Both the position numbers and the translations under genes were made by a program. 64,000 nt of DNA from an uncultured Collinsella sp. (GTDB lineage Bacteria > Actinomycetota > Coriobacteriia > Coriobacteriales > Coriobacteriaceae): contig CABUQI010000001.1 in the NCBI GenBank assembly GCA_902493545.1, positions 11,590-75,589 on the forward strand, in the 5' to 3' direction. Shown here piece by piece: positions 14,679-23,057 of the stretch. Every line of letters starts with the position of its first letter. The first letter of the stretch is position 1. The notes under the pieces are model-generated. The model saw only the letters and a list, made by a program, of their open reading frames with translations, was not told the origin of the DNA and made no database searches.

Positions 14679-16145
14679 TTAGAGAGATTTGATACGGGTG
14701 CCGGCGGCAGTATCTTCGATCGTCAGGCCCAGGTCCTTGAGCTGGTCGCGGATGGCGTCGGCCAGACCCCAGTTCTTGGCGGCGCGGGCCTCGGCGCGGG
14801 CCTCGAGAATCTTGGCAGCGGCCTCGTCCACGTCGTCACCCGTGTAGGCAACCAAACCGGCGGCAACGCCCAGCAGGCCCAGCGGCAACTCGACCTTGGG
14901 CTCGGGGAGCTCAACGCCAAGCATATCGAGCAGCTCGGCCAGCGTGTCGGCGGCGGCAAGCGCGGCGGCCTTGTCGGCAGCGTCGCCCGCCTGCTCCAGG
15001 TACTGGTTGCACTCGGTCACAAAGCCAAAGACGGCACCCATGGCACCAGCGGTGTTAAAGTCGTCGTCCATGCACTCCTTAAAGGCAGCACGAGTTTCGG
15101 CGGCCTTGGCGGCAAACGCCTCGGCGGCAGCCGCATCGGCATCGGCCGTCGCATGGTTCGCGGCCCAGCGCAGGTTCTCGACCGTACCGGCGATACGCGT
15201 GAGCGAGTTCTCGGCACCCTCCAGGCGCTCCCAAGAAAAGTCGAGCGGCGAGCGATAGCTCGTCTGCAGCATCAGCAGGCGCAGGGCGGCAGCGGAGTGC
15301 TGTTCGAGGACCTCGGCCAGCGTAAAGAAGTTGCCGAGTGACTTGGACATCTTCTCGCCGTCAACCAGCAGCATGCCCGTGTGCATCCAGGTGTTGGAGA
15401 AGCCCTGGTGCCAGGCGCAGGTGGCCTGGGCGCACTCGTTCTCGTGATGCGGGAAAGCAAGGTCGGAGCCACCGCCGTGGATATCGATCGGGGTACCCAG
15501 GTAGCGATGCACCATGGCGGCGCACTCGGTGTGCCAACCGGGACGGCCCTCGCCCCAGGGGCTCGGCCAGCTGGGCTCGCCGGGCTTGGCGGCCTTCCAC
15601 AGGGCAAAGTCGAGCGGGTCGTTCTTGTCCTCGTTCTCCTCGATGCGCGCACCAACCATAAGGTCGTCGATGTTGCGGCCCGAGACCTGACCATAGTTGG
15701 GATCGCTGCGCACGGCAAAGTACACATCGCCGTTATCGGCTGCGTAAGCGTGGCCCTGCTCGATAAGCGTCTTGATCATGGCGATCATGGGGCCGATCTC
15801 CTTGGTGGCGCGGGGGCGCACATCGGGGTCGAGCACGTTGGCGGCGCGCATGACGCCGATGAACTTGTCGGAGAACTCCGTCGCGACCTCGGCAGCCGTA
15901 CGGCCCTGCTCGTTGGCGCGTTTGATGATCTTGTCGTCGACATCGGTGAGGTTCTGGGCGAACGTGACCTCGTAGCCGCTCGCGATGAGCCAGCGTCGAA
16001 TCACATCGAAGCTGATGAACGTGCGGGCATTGCCGATGTGGATGTTGTCGTAGACCGTGGGGCCGCACACGTACATGCGGACCTTGCCGGACTCGATGGG
16101 CTGGAACTCTTCCTTTTTATGGGTAGCGCTGTTGTAGATACGCAT
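14679..16145 (-). CDS. cysS: Cysteinyl-tRNA synthetase
   Basis: A 488-residue class I aminoacyl-tRNA synthetase that charges tRNA-Cys. Seen: CGPTVYDNIHIGNAR (zinc cysteine and HIGH-like HIGN near residues 28-42), the second zinc site in HTECAAM, HHENECAQ, and KMSKSLGN (about 268-275). The C-terminal DALR-type domain follows. AAGGAG lies 6 bases before the start. It begins 3 bases after the ispF stop. Confidence 0.98.
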   Translation of the reverse strand: MRIYNSATHKKEEFQPIESGKVRMYVCGPTVYDNIHIGNARTFISFDVIRRWLIASGYEVTFAQNLTDVDDKIIKRANEQGRTAAEVATEFSDKFIGVMRAANVLDPDVRPRATKEIGPMIAMIKTLIEQGHAYAADNGDVYFAVRSDPNYGQVSGRNIDDLMVGARIEENEDKNDPLDFALWKAAKPGEPSWPSPWGEGRPGWHTECAAMVHRYLGTPIDIHGGGSDLAFPHHENECAQATCAWHQGFSNTWMHTGMLLVDGEKMSKSLGNFFTLAEVLEQHSAAALRLLMLQTSYRSPLDFSWERLEGAENSLTRIAGTVENLRWAANHATADADAAAAEAFAAKAAETRAAFKECMDDDFNTAGAMGAVFGFVTECNQYLEQAGDAADKAAALAAADTLAELLDMLGVELPEPKVELPLGLLGVAAGLVAYTGDDVDEAAAKILEARAEARAAKNWGLADAIRDQLKDLGLTIEDTAAGTRIKSL

Positions 16146-16148
16146 TCG

Positions 16149-16643
16149 TTACTCCTTAACGGTTTTCTGTAGCAGGCAGACGGCCCAGGCGCCGATTCCC
16201 TCGCCCTGGCCTTCCCAACCGAGCTTTTCGGTCGTGGTAGCGGCGAGGCCCACATTTTCGACGTCAACGCCCAGGGCATGGGCAAGGTTGGCGCGCATGG
16301 CATCGCGGTGCGGGGTGATCTTGGGTTGCTGACAGGCAATGGTGCAATCGGCATCGACAAACTCAAAGCCCAGCTCGCGCGCATAGTCCATCACGCGAGC
16401 AAGCAGCACCATCGAATCGGCACCCTCGTAGGCGGGATCGGTGTCGGGGAATAGCTTGCCGATGTCTCCCCCGCGGCAGGCGCCCAGAATGGCGTCGGCC
16501 AAGGCGTGCGCGAGCACATCGGCATCCGAGTGGCCCAGCAGGCCGCGCTCGTAGGGAATGTCGACCCCGCCGATGATACATCGACGCCCCTCCACCAGAC
16601 GGTGAACGTCGTAGCCATGGCCAATGCGCAGGTTACTGAACAT
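16149..16643 (-). CDS. ispF: 2-C-methyl-D-erythritol 2,4-cyclodiphosphate synthase
   Basis: A 164-residue IspF, fifth enzyme of the MEP isoprenoid pathway. Zinc-binding GHGYDVHRL (8-16), GLLGHSDADVL (34-44) and the C-terminal ATTTEKLGWEGQGEGI signature are all present. It overlaps ispD by 11 bases, so the two are coupled; the acting steps are consecutive but for IspE, which is at 37196-38092. Confidence 0.98.
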   Translation of the reverse strand: MFSNLRIGHGYDVHRLVEGRRCIIGGVDIPYERGLLGHSDADVLAHALADAILGACRGGDIGKLFPDTDPAYEGADSMVLLARVMDYARELGFEFVDADCTIACQQPKITPHRDAMRANLAHALGVDVENVGLAATTTEKLGWEGQGEGIGAWAVCLLQKTVKE

Positions 16644-17361
16644 GGGGAAGGTCCTCTCCCTCGGCCATACGACCGAGCAGAATCGCGGTTACGGGACGCA
16701 GATCCTCGGGCACCGTCACCTTAAGGTTATCGCGCGGGCTCTGGACACAGCGGACGCGCCCGCCCATGCGCTCGACCAGCGATGAATCGTCGGTACCGAT
16801 AAAGCCCTCGGCGATAGCAGCGGCGTGAGCGCGCTTCATGGCGTCGACGCTAAAGATCTGCGGCGTCTGAGCGGCCCAATAGAGCTCGCGCGGCGGCGTC
16901 TCGACGATATTATCGCCGTCGACGATCTTGAGCGTGTCGATCGCGGGCTGACCGCACACGACACCGTCGAGGGCGCGGTCGCTCACGAGCACGTCGATAG
17001 CGTGGTCGATGGCCTCGGTCGTAATGAGCGGACGAGCGCCATCGTGGATGGCGACATATTCGAAACCCGCCGGAACCGCATGCACGCCGGCACGGGTGGA
17101 CTCCTGACGGGTATCGCCGGCATCGGCAAAGCTGATGGGCGTGTCATAGTCAAACGGGTCGATGGCAAGGCGGCGCATCTCGGCACGGCGCTCGGCAGGA
17201 CACACCACCACGATGTGGCCGACCTTGTCGCTCCGGTCGAACGCGCGGATGGACCAGCTCATAAGCGGACGGCCCGCCACGTTAACGAGCTGCTTGCCGC
17301 CGGGATTTCCAAAGCGCTGACCGCTGCCGCCGGCAACGACCACGGCGCATACGGGCGCCAT
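16633..17361 (-). CDS. ispD: 2-C-methyl-D-erythritol 4-phosphate cytidylyltransferase
   Basis: A 242-residue IspD that joins MEP to CTP. The nucleotide-binding loop VVAGGSGQRFGNPGGKQL is at 8-25, and VAIHDGARPLIT and TDDSSLVE follow as expected. Its start codon shares one base with the disA stop. Confidence 0.97.
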   Translation of the reverse strand: MAPVCAVVVAGGSGQRFGNPGGKQLVNVAGRPLMSWSIRAFDRSDKVGHIVVVCPAERRAEMRRLAIDPFDYDTPISFADAGDTRQESTRAGVHAVPAGFEYVAIHDGARPLITTEAIDHAIDVLVSDRALDGVVCGQPAIDTLKIVDGDNIVETPPRELYWAAQTPQIFSVDAMKRAHAAAIAEGFIGTDDSSLVERMGGRVRCVQSPRDNLKVTVPEDLRPVTAILLGRMAEGEDLPHVQ

Positions 17362-18428
17362 TATGCGTTCCCCTGTTTGGTGCCCTTCATGCGGTACAGC
17401 GAGTCCGCAAGAATGGCAGGGTTGTTGACGCCAAAGTCGCCCAGGCGCTCCGGATCCTCGCTAATGTCGTCCATGAGCTCCTGCAGCGAGCCGTACTCGT
17501 CGACGATCTTCTCGGCCACGCCGTCGCGCACGACGGACACACGCGAAAGCGTGCGCAGGCCTAGCGGCGTCATGACGGAGTCCTCGTCCAGGTCGTCATA
17601 GCCCAGAACTGCCGCCACGTGTTGCGGGTCGGACAGGTCCTTAGGCGTCATGCGAGCGAGCTCTGCACGAATCTTCTCGGCATTAGCCTCGGAAGAATCA
17701 CTTGCGTAGTCGCGGATCATCAGGTCGTATTCGGTATCCATGCTGGAACCGGCGAGCTGCTCGAGCTGCATCTGCACGAGCTTGCCCTGGTTGCCCAGCT
17801 TGACGATGCAATCCTTAAGCTCGGTCTTTGCCTGCTGCATGATCTCGAAGCTCGAGAAAATACCGGTAATGTCGGCGAGCGTAACGTAGTCGTCGAGCTC
17901 GAGGGCCGTCAGACGCAGCAGGGAGCGATCGAGCGACTGACGAGTAGTCTGAAGCGTGGCGACGAGCTGGTTGACCGAGCTCATGATGGTGGTGACGGGC
18001 TGGATCTCGTAGCTCTTGCCGTGAACGTACACGTTAACGACAGCACGACGGGCCGAGACCGAGATCACGATGGCATCGGTAAGCACCGACATGCGAGCGG
18101 CGGTGCGGTGACGCATGCCCGTCTCGCTCGTGGCGAGCGAGGGGTCGGGATTGAGGTGGAAGTTGGCGCGCAGGATCTGGGTGAGGTCGCCGTCGATGAC
18201 GATGGCACCGTCCATCTTGGAGAGCTCGAACAGACGGTTCGAGGTGAACGAAATGTTGAGCGGGAAGCCGTCGTTACCGGCAGCGAGCACGTTTTCGGTG
18301 TCGCCGACGCAGATAAGGGCGCCCAGGTGACCGGCGATGATCATGTCGAGGGCGGTGCGGATCGGCTGACCAGGTGCCGTCAGGCGGATTGCCTGTTCCA
18401 TACGCTTTTGCAGCTCGTTCTTATCCAA
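17361..18428 (-). CDS. disA: DNA integrity scanning diadenylate cyclase DisA
   Basis: A 355-residue DisA that makes c-di-AMP and slows synthesis at branched DNA. The DAC domain carries SKMDGAIVIDGD (DGA motif) and ETGMRHRTAARMS (RHR motif) around residues 70-115; a helical linker and a C-terminal HhH DNA-binding domain (GLRTLSRVSVVRDGVAE) follow. It heads the ispD-ispF-cysS string; pairing of disA with ispD is common in Gram-positives. Confidence 0.97.
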   Translation of the reverse strand: MDKNELQKRMEQAIRLTAPGQPIRTALDMIIAGHLGALICVGDTENVLAAGNDGFPLNISFTSNRLFELSKMDGAIVIDGDLTQILRANFHLNPDPSLATSETGMRHRTAARMSVLTDAIVISVSARRAVVNVYVHGKSYEIQPVTTIMSSVNQLVATLQTTRQSLDRSLLRLTALELDDYVTLADITGIFSSFEIMQQAKTELKDCIVKLGNQGKLVQMQLEQLAGSSMDTEYDLMIRDYASDSSEANAEKIRAELARMTPKDLSDPQHVAAVLGYDDLDEDSVMTPLGLRTLSRVSVVRDGVAEKIVDEYGSLQELMDDISEDPERLGDFGVNNPAILADSLYRMKGTKQGNA

Positions 18429-18587
18429 GGCATCGCTCCCATCGTATACGCTCCATAAACGCTAAATAGTTTCTCACGGTTTGTCCCTGCGGCGCTTGCG
18501 AAATCCGATGCTTACAGAATGAGCGAACACAGCTGAGAGCCCAACCCAAATCAGCTGTTCATGTGGTAGCATCGGGATTCGCATAAA

Positions 18588-18722
18588 TGAGGGAGTAGTC
18601 GCGTGATCGGGTTCGCCTCCGGTGGCGCGGCAAGTCAACACACTGGCCGATGCGGCCTGGCTTGCCTTAATGAACGAGACTCGTGGCTGTGCGCGCAACG
18701 CGTACGCCACGGGTCTTTTTTG
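18588..18722 (+). ncRNA. yybP-ykoY manganese riboswitch
   Basis: The leader of mntP contains the conserved pieces in order: GGGAGTAG at the 5' side, GTCAACACAC in the first metal-binding loop, and GAACGAGAC near 18672-18680. A final hairpin (actcgtggc...gccacgggt) ends in a seven-T run at 18715-18721, so Mn2+ binding should control termination before mntP. Riboswitch class and downstream gene agree. Confidence 0.9.
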
Positions 18723-18774
18723 TTCCTCCCCCAAGAGGTACACGCGGGCTCGCCCGCAGAGAGGGAGCCAGACT

Positions 18775-19353
18775 ATGGGACTCGCAGAGCTCGTGCTGCT
18801 CGCCGTTGGCCTTTCGATGGACGCCTTTGCCGTTTCCATCTGCAAGGGCCTTGGCATGAAGAAAATCAACCTTAAAGTCGCCGTAGTGCTCGGCCTGTTC
18901 TTTGGCGGCTTTCAGGCCGGCATGCCCGAAATAGGATGGGCGCTCGGCAGTCAATTCATGGGCATCATCGGACCCATCGACCATTGGATCGCCTTTATCC
19001 TGCTCGCCTTCATCGGCGGCAAAATGCTGTGGGAAGCCTTTACCGAGGACGAGGATGAAGGCGACGACAAGGATGCCGAAAAAATCGACCTGGGCGAGTA
19101 CCTGATCCTCGCCATCGCCACCTCAATCGACGCCCTAGCCGTGGGCATCTCGTTTGCGGCGCTCTCGGTTGACATCGTTCCCGCTGTATCGCTTATCGGC
19201 ATCACAACGTTTATCTTCTCCGTCGCCGGCGTAGCGATCGGCCACACCTTTGGCGCGCGCTACGAAAAGCCTGCCACCATCGTGGGTGGCGTCGTGCTCA
19301 TCCTCATCGGGCTTAAGATCTTGCTTGAGCATCTGGGGATTTTGGCGCTGTAA
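18775..19353 (+). CDS. mntP: Manganese efflux pump MntP
   Basis: A 192-residue membrane protein of six helices in two repeats, each with the acidic signature of the family: LSMDAFAVSICKGL (about 13-26) and TSIDALAVGISFA (about 117-129). A cytoplasmic acidic loop (EDEDEGDDKDAE) separates the halves. It exports Mn2+ under Mn excess. The start at 18775 follows GAGGGAG; an in-frame start at 18622 lies inside the riboswitch and is rejected. Confidence 0.96.
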   Translation: MGLAELVLLAVGLSMDAFAVSICKGLGMKKINLKVAVVLGLFFGGFQAGMPEIGWALGSQFMGIIGPIDHWIAFILLAFIGGKMLWEAFTEDEDEGDDKDAEKIDLGEYLILAIATSIDALAVGISFAALSVDIVPAVSLIGITTFIFSVAGVAIGHTFGARYEKPATIVGGVVLILIGLKILLEHLGILAL

Positions 19354-19397
19354 CGCCAAACACAATCGCTCAAAACTCAACGCCGCACAAGGCCTCA

Positions 19398-19466
19398 TGC
19401 AGAGTTTTGCATAATGCCTTTTCGTGCAGACTTTTGCATGTCATACTGATATGCAAAAGTCTGCAC
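19398..19466 (+). promoter_or_regulatory. Three operator copies in front of hipBA
   Basis: tgcagagttttgcat (19398-19412), gtgcagacttttgcat (19424-19439) and its exact reverse complement atgcaaaagtctgcac (19451-19466). The last two form a perfect 16-base-arm palindrome around an 11-base centre containing CATACT. The hipB start follows 15 bases later. Most likely HipB autoregulatory operators. Confidence 0.85.
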
Positions 19467-19480
19467 GTTAGGAGATCGCC

Positions 19481-19951
19481 GTGGATACCCTTCCCATCAC
19501 CACACCGCGCCAAGCTGGCATCTATGTGCGCCAGGCACGCGAGGCTCAGGGCCTCACCCGTGCCGCCCTCGCTAAAAAAGCCGGTGTTTCGGAGCGCCTG
19601 CTCGCATCGCTCGAACTAGGAGACGCCACCGGCATTCGACTCGACAAGCTGCTGACGATTTTCAATGCTCTTGGACTGGCACTCGCCGCTCAAGGGGATA
19701 TCGGCGAAGCGAAAAACGAGCGACCAGTCGACGCCCCGCATGCCAATCCGCTGCCTCGCAGCATCCCCAGGCGCCATCACACTCAACGTCCTCATCATCG
19801 CAACCGTCGTAGTACCCCCATTCCGGCTCTTGCAGATGTCCCCTTTACATCCGCACTCTACGACGAGGTCTTCGCCGATTTCGCCATGTCCAATCTCGGA
19901 GTCTCGATTGCCGCAAACGTATCTAACCAAACCAAGCCCGAAGGGAAATAG
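19481..19951 (+). CDS. hipB: HipB-type antitoxin / transcriptional repressor
   Basis: A 156-residue protein starting at GTG, with TAGGAG 7 bases upstream. An N-terminal HTH_3 domain (YVRQAREAQGLTRAALAKKAGVSERLL, split here for length: YVRQAREAQGL then TRAALAKKAG) covers residues 11-70. HipB binds and neutralises HipA and represses the operon. It is longer than the usual HipB of about 90 residues: a His/Arg/Pro-rich linker (about 88-108) leads to an extra tail (ALYDEVFADFAMSNLGVSI). It is followed 3 bases later by hipA. Confidence 0.85.
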   Translation: MDTLPITTPRQAGIYVRQAREAQGLTRAALAKKAGVSERLLASLELGDATGIRLDKLLTIFNALGLALAAQGDIGEAKNERPVDAPHANPLPRSIPRRHHTQRPHHRNRRSTPIPALADVPFTSALYDEVFADFAMSNLGVSIAANVSNQTKPEGK

Positions 19952-19954
19952 CCA

Positions 19955-21259
19955 ATGGCCAGAACATCACTTCGGACCATTATTTGCGGCGTACCTGCGG
20001 GAACGCTCACGCAAGATGAGAACGGTCTTATCAGCTTTACCTACGATCATGACTATGACGGGCCAGCCCTATCGACCAACATACCCGTATCGAATCGCAC
20101 ATACGGACAACAGGTCATGAATCCGTACCTGTTTGGCCTCCTACCCGACAGCGAGGACCAACGAAAAGCGATTGCCACCGAATTCGACGTTAGGCCCAAC
20201 AATCCCGTTGCGTTGCTCAGCCATATCGGACTCGACTGTCCGGGCGGAGTGCAGTTTTGTGCCGAAGAAGAGGCCGACGCCGTCCTGCATCGCGCTGGCG
20301 AATATCGCCCTATAGACGACCACGAAATTGCTCTCCGCCTCAAGTCGATCAGAGATAACCGCGATGCATCGTGGATGGGTCTAGATGAAAGTTGGTCAAT
20401 CGGAGGCAATCAGGGCAAGTTCGCGCTCGCGTTCATAAACGGCCGCTGGTGCGAATGCATGGGCTCCTCGCCCACGACGCATATTTTCAAAAATGGCGTT
20501 ATCGGATTTAAACTCGAGGCTCTGAATGAGTTTGTCTGCATGAAAAGCGCCCAGCGCGCCGGTATCGCAACGGCAAACGTCGAATATCGTATGTTTGAGG
20601 ACGAACCCGCCCTCATTGTTGAGCGCTATGACCGCGTGAAAGTCGAAGACGGAACGATCAGACGCCTACATCAAGAAGACCTCTGTCAGGCACTTGGGGT
20701 GATGCCCGCCCAAAAGTACACGGCAGACGGCGGCCCGACCACCCGCGATATTCAAGAGCTCCTCGTAAATACGAGCCACCATCAACTTAACCTGTATCTG
20801 TTTACGCAGATACTGTTCTTCAACGCCATTATCGGCGCACCGGATGCGCATGCGAAAAACTATTCCCTGCTCCTTGGAAACGACGGCGCAGCCATGATGG
20901 CTCGAATGTACGATGTCGCTTCGGGCTTGGCGTACGAGCGCATGCGCCGCCGGGCGCACCTTGCCATGAGCGTTGGCGGCGAAAATCGTGTGGGGCGCAT
21001 CGGTCCAGGCGCCATCCACCGATACCACGGTATGGACGACCCCGCACTGGAGGCGGCACTCACCGATGCCGGGCTATCTGAGAAGTTTTGCTTTGCGACC
21101 ATGACGGACCTCGCCTACGAGGTGCCCGTTTGCATGGAAGAGGTCATGGACGAATACGCCGACCTGCCCGGCATGGCGGACCTGCGCGAACATATGCTCG
21201 GCCCCGTCCGCGAAAACTGCCAGCGCACCATCGACCTCATCAAGGCGGATATGGGCTAG
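19955..21259 (+). CDS. hipA: HipA serine/threonine kinase toxin
   Basis: A 434-residue HipA. Couple_hipA N-domain (about 1-105), then the kinase: SIGGNQGKFAL (P-loop-like), LIVERYDR, RRLHQEDLCQALG, the catalytic PDAHAKNYSLLL and the metal-binding YDVAS. HipA kinases phosphorylate glutamyl-tRNA synthetase in E. coli and cause growth arrest; the target here is unknown. The set looks complete and functional. It is the only toxin-antitoxin pair in the window. Confidence 0.93.
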   Translation: MARTSLRTIICGVPAGTLTQDENGLISFTYDHDYDGPALSTNIPVSNRTYGQQVMNPYLFGLLPDSEDQRKAIATEFDVRPNNPVALLSHIGLDCPGGVQFCAEEEADAVLHRAGEYRPIDDHEIALRLKSIRDNRDASWMGLDESWSIGGNQGKFALAFINGRWCECMGSSPTTHIFKNGVIGFKLEALNEFVCMKSAQRAGIATANVEYRMFEDEPALIVERYDRVKVEDGTIRRLHQEDLCQALGVMPAQKYTADGGPTTRDIQELLVNTSHHQLNLYLFTQILFFNAIIGAPDAHAKNYSLLLGNDGAAMMARMYDVASGLAYERMRRRAHLAMSVGGENRVGRIGPGAIHRYHGMDDPALEAALTDAGLSEKFCFATMTDLAYEVPVCMEEVMDEYADLPGMADLREHMLGPVRENCQRTIDLIKADMG

Positions 21260-21289
21260 GTGGCCGCAATTTCCCATTTCTTAAAAGAA

Positions 21290-21330
21290 GAGAGGGGGCA
21301 CCCATCGCAAAAGCTCGGGTGCCCCCTCTC
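21290..21330. terminator. Bidirectional terminator between hipA and pepD
   Basis: A perfect 14-bp stem, gagagggggcaccc / gggtgccccctctc, with a 13-base loop. On the minus strand it is followed by TTCTTTTAAG. It separates convergent hipA and pepD. Confidence 0.85.
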
Positions 21331-21385
21331 ATAATGTCATCTGCAATTCGCTAGCACGTGGCTCGGACTGCTGCTAGCGCAACCT

Positions 21386-22843
21386 TTACGCAGCGAGGCG
21401 CTTGAGGACGTCGATGAGCAGCTCGTAGAAGCGCTCGGCAGAAGCGAGCTCCATGCTCTCGTCCGGGGTGTGGACATCGGAGAGCGTCGGGCCCACGGCG
21501 ATGGCGTCCAGGCCGTGCAGGGCTTCGGCAAACAGGCCGCACTCAAGGCCGGCGTGAATGGACTCGATGCGCAGCTCAGAGCCAAAGAGCTCGCGATAGC
21601 TCTCGACAAAGATGTCGCGGACCGGCGAATGCTCGGCATAGCTCCAACCGGGATACTCGAACTCAAACTTGGCGTCGAAGCCCAAGACATCGGCCAGCGT
21701 CTGCAGGCGGTCCTTGAACTCGTTCTGCAGCGAGGTGATCGAGGAGCGCGGGGACAGCATAATCTTGACCTGGTCGTCAGAGGTGGCAACCACGCCGATG
21801 TTGGAGGAAACCTCGACGGAGCCGTCGGTGGCGACGTTGCGGCGAATCACGCCGTTAGGGGCAAGACGCAGGGCGCGGATGAGGGCAAGCGCGGACTTCT
21901 GGTCCATGGCCTCGACCTCGGCGTCGTCGGCAATCTCGACGGTGCAGGTAAAGCCGGGGTCGAAGACCTCGAGCTCGGCGGTGACGTCGGCGATGATGCC
22001 CCTTGCGATCTCGGCCGCTGCCTCGGCGGCAGCGTGGTCGGCGTAAACCAGCTCGGCCTTGCACTCACGGTTGATGGCGTTGTCCTTAGTGCCGCCGTTA
22101 AAGCTGACGATGGCGGGCTCGCCGGCGACCATCAGGCGGTCGATGATGCGGGCCATGATGAGGTTGCCGTTGCCGCGCTCCAGGTGGATGTCGGCGCCGG
22201 AGTGACCACCCAGCAGGCCGGAGATCTCGAGCGTAAGGGTGCTGCCGGTCTTGTGCTCGCGCACGATCGGGCAGGTGTAGGTAACGACGACACCGCCGGC
22301 GCAGCTGACGGTGGCCACGCCCTCCTCCTCGGAATCGAGGTTGATCATGGTGCGGGCGCTGATCTGGGACTTGTCGAGCGTCTCGGCGCCAACCAGGCCG
22401 GTCTCCTCGTCGGTGGTGAACACGCACTCGAGAGCCGGATGAGCAATCGAATCGTCGTTGAGCACGGTAAGCATCAGAGCGACAGCAATGCCGTTGTCGG
22501 CGCCCAGGGTAGTGCCGTTAGCGGTGAGGACGCCGTCCTTGACGACCAGGTCGATACCATCGGTCGTAAAGTCGTGCTCAACGGAGCCCAGCTTGTCGCA
22601 CACCATGTCGATGTGGCCCTGCAGCATCACGGTCGGGGCATTCTCGGCGCCGGCAGATGCGGGCTTGCGAATGATGACGTTGTAGACCTCGTCCTGATAC
22701 ACGTCGAGGCCGCGCTCCTTGGCAAACGCAACCAGGAAATCGCTGATGCCCTTCTCGTTGCCAGACCCACGGGGGATCGCGCTGACCTCCTCAAAGAAAT
22801 GGAACAGCTGAGCGGGCTCGTAGCCAGTAATCTTGTAGTCCAT
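21386..22843 (-). CDS. pepD: Aminoacyl-histidine dipeptidase (PepD, M20 family)
   Basis: A 485-residue cytosolic dinuclear zinc dipeptidase of broad specificity (Xaa-His and others). Seen: LQGHIDMVCD (metal ligand), GTTLGADNGIAVA (bridging Asp), TTDEETGLVGA (catalytic Glu-Glu), HSGADIHLERGN and the C-terminal HAGLECGLF. The start at 22843 has AAGGAGG close upstream; the longer in-frame opening to 22948 covers the promoter. A likely promoter is TTTATG-17-TATACA at 22888-22916. Confidence 0.95.
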   Translation of the reverse strand: MDYKITGYEPAQLFHFFEEVSAIPRGSGNEKGISDFLVAFAKERGLDVYQDEVYNVIIRKPASAGAENAPTVMLQGHIDMVCDKLGSVEHDFTTDGIDLVVKDGVLTANGTTLGADNGIAVALMLTVLNDDSIAHPALECVFTTDEETGLVGAETLDKSQISARTMINLDSEEEGVATVSCAGGVVVTYTCPIVREHKTGSTLTLEISGLLGGHSGADIHLERGNGNLIMARIIDRLMVAGEPAIVSFNGGTKDNAINRECKAELVYADHAAAEAAAEIARGIIADVTAELEVFDPGFTCTVEIADDAEVEAMDQKSALALIRALRLAPNGVIRRNVATDGSVEVSSNIGVVATSDDQVKIMLSPRSSITSLQNEFKDRLQTLADVLGFDAKFEFEYPGWSYAEHSPVRDIFVESYRELFGSELRIESIHAGLECGLFAEALHGLDAIAVGPTLSDVHTPDESMELASAERFYELLIDVLKRLAA

Positions 22844-22887
22844 GGTGCCTCCTTGGCGCAACTGGTTAGACAGTAAGACATGCGACT

Positions 22888-22916
22888 TGTATATTCCCAG
22901 ACTTTGCGTGCATAAA
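22888..22916 (-). promoter_or_regulatory. Possible pepD promoter
   Basis: Minus-strand TATACA (22888-22893) with a weak TTTATG 17 bases upstream (22911-22916), giving a leader of about 35 bases. Confidence 0.4.
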
Positions 22917-23000
22917 CCAGTCGAAAACGCCGAGCGCCCTCGCATCATCGGCTAACGGTGGACCGTATAGCGTAACGGTCACAACTTCCGCAGCTCTACA

Positions 23001-23032
23001 AATCGAGGCGCCCTTTCCGGAGCGCCTCGATT
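23001..23032 (-). terminator. Terminator of clpC
   Basis: A perfect 11-bp stem, aatcgaggcgc / gcgcctcgatt, 26 bases past the clpC stop; only a short T-run follows. Confidence 0.65.
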
Positions 23033-23057
23033 GCGCGTATCAAATTGTCGCCACGCC

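Noticed and set aside
18622..18774. mntP start inside the leader
   Set aside because: It would translate the yybP-ykoY riboswitch; the later ATG has a ribosome-binding site and matches the family length.
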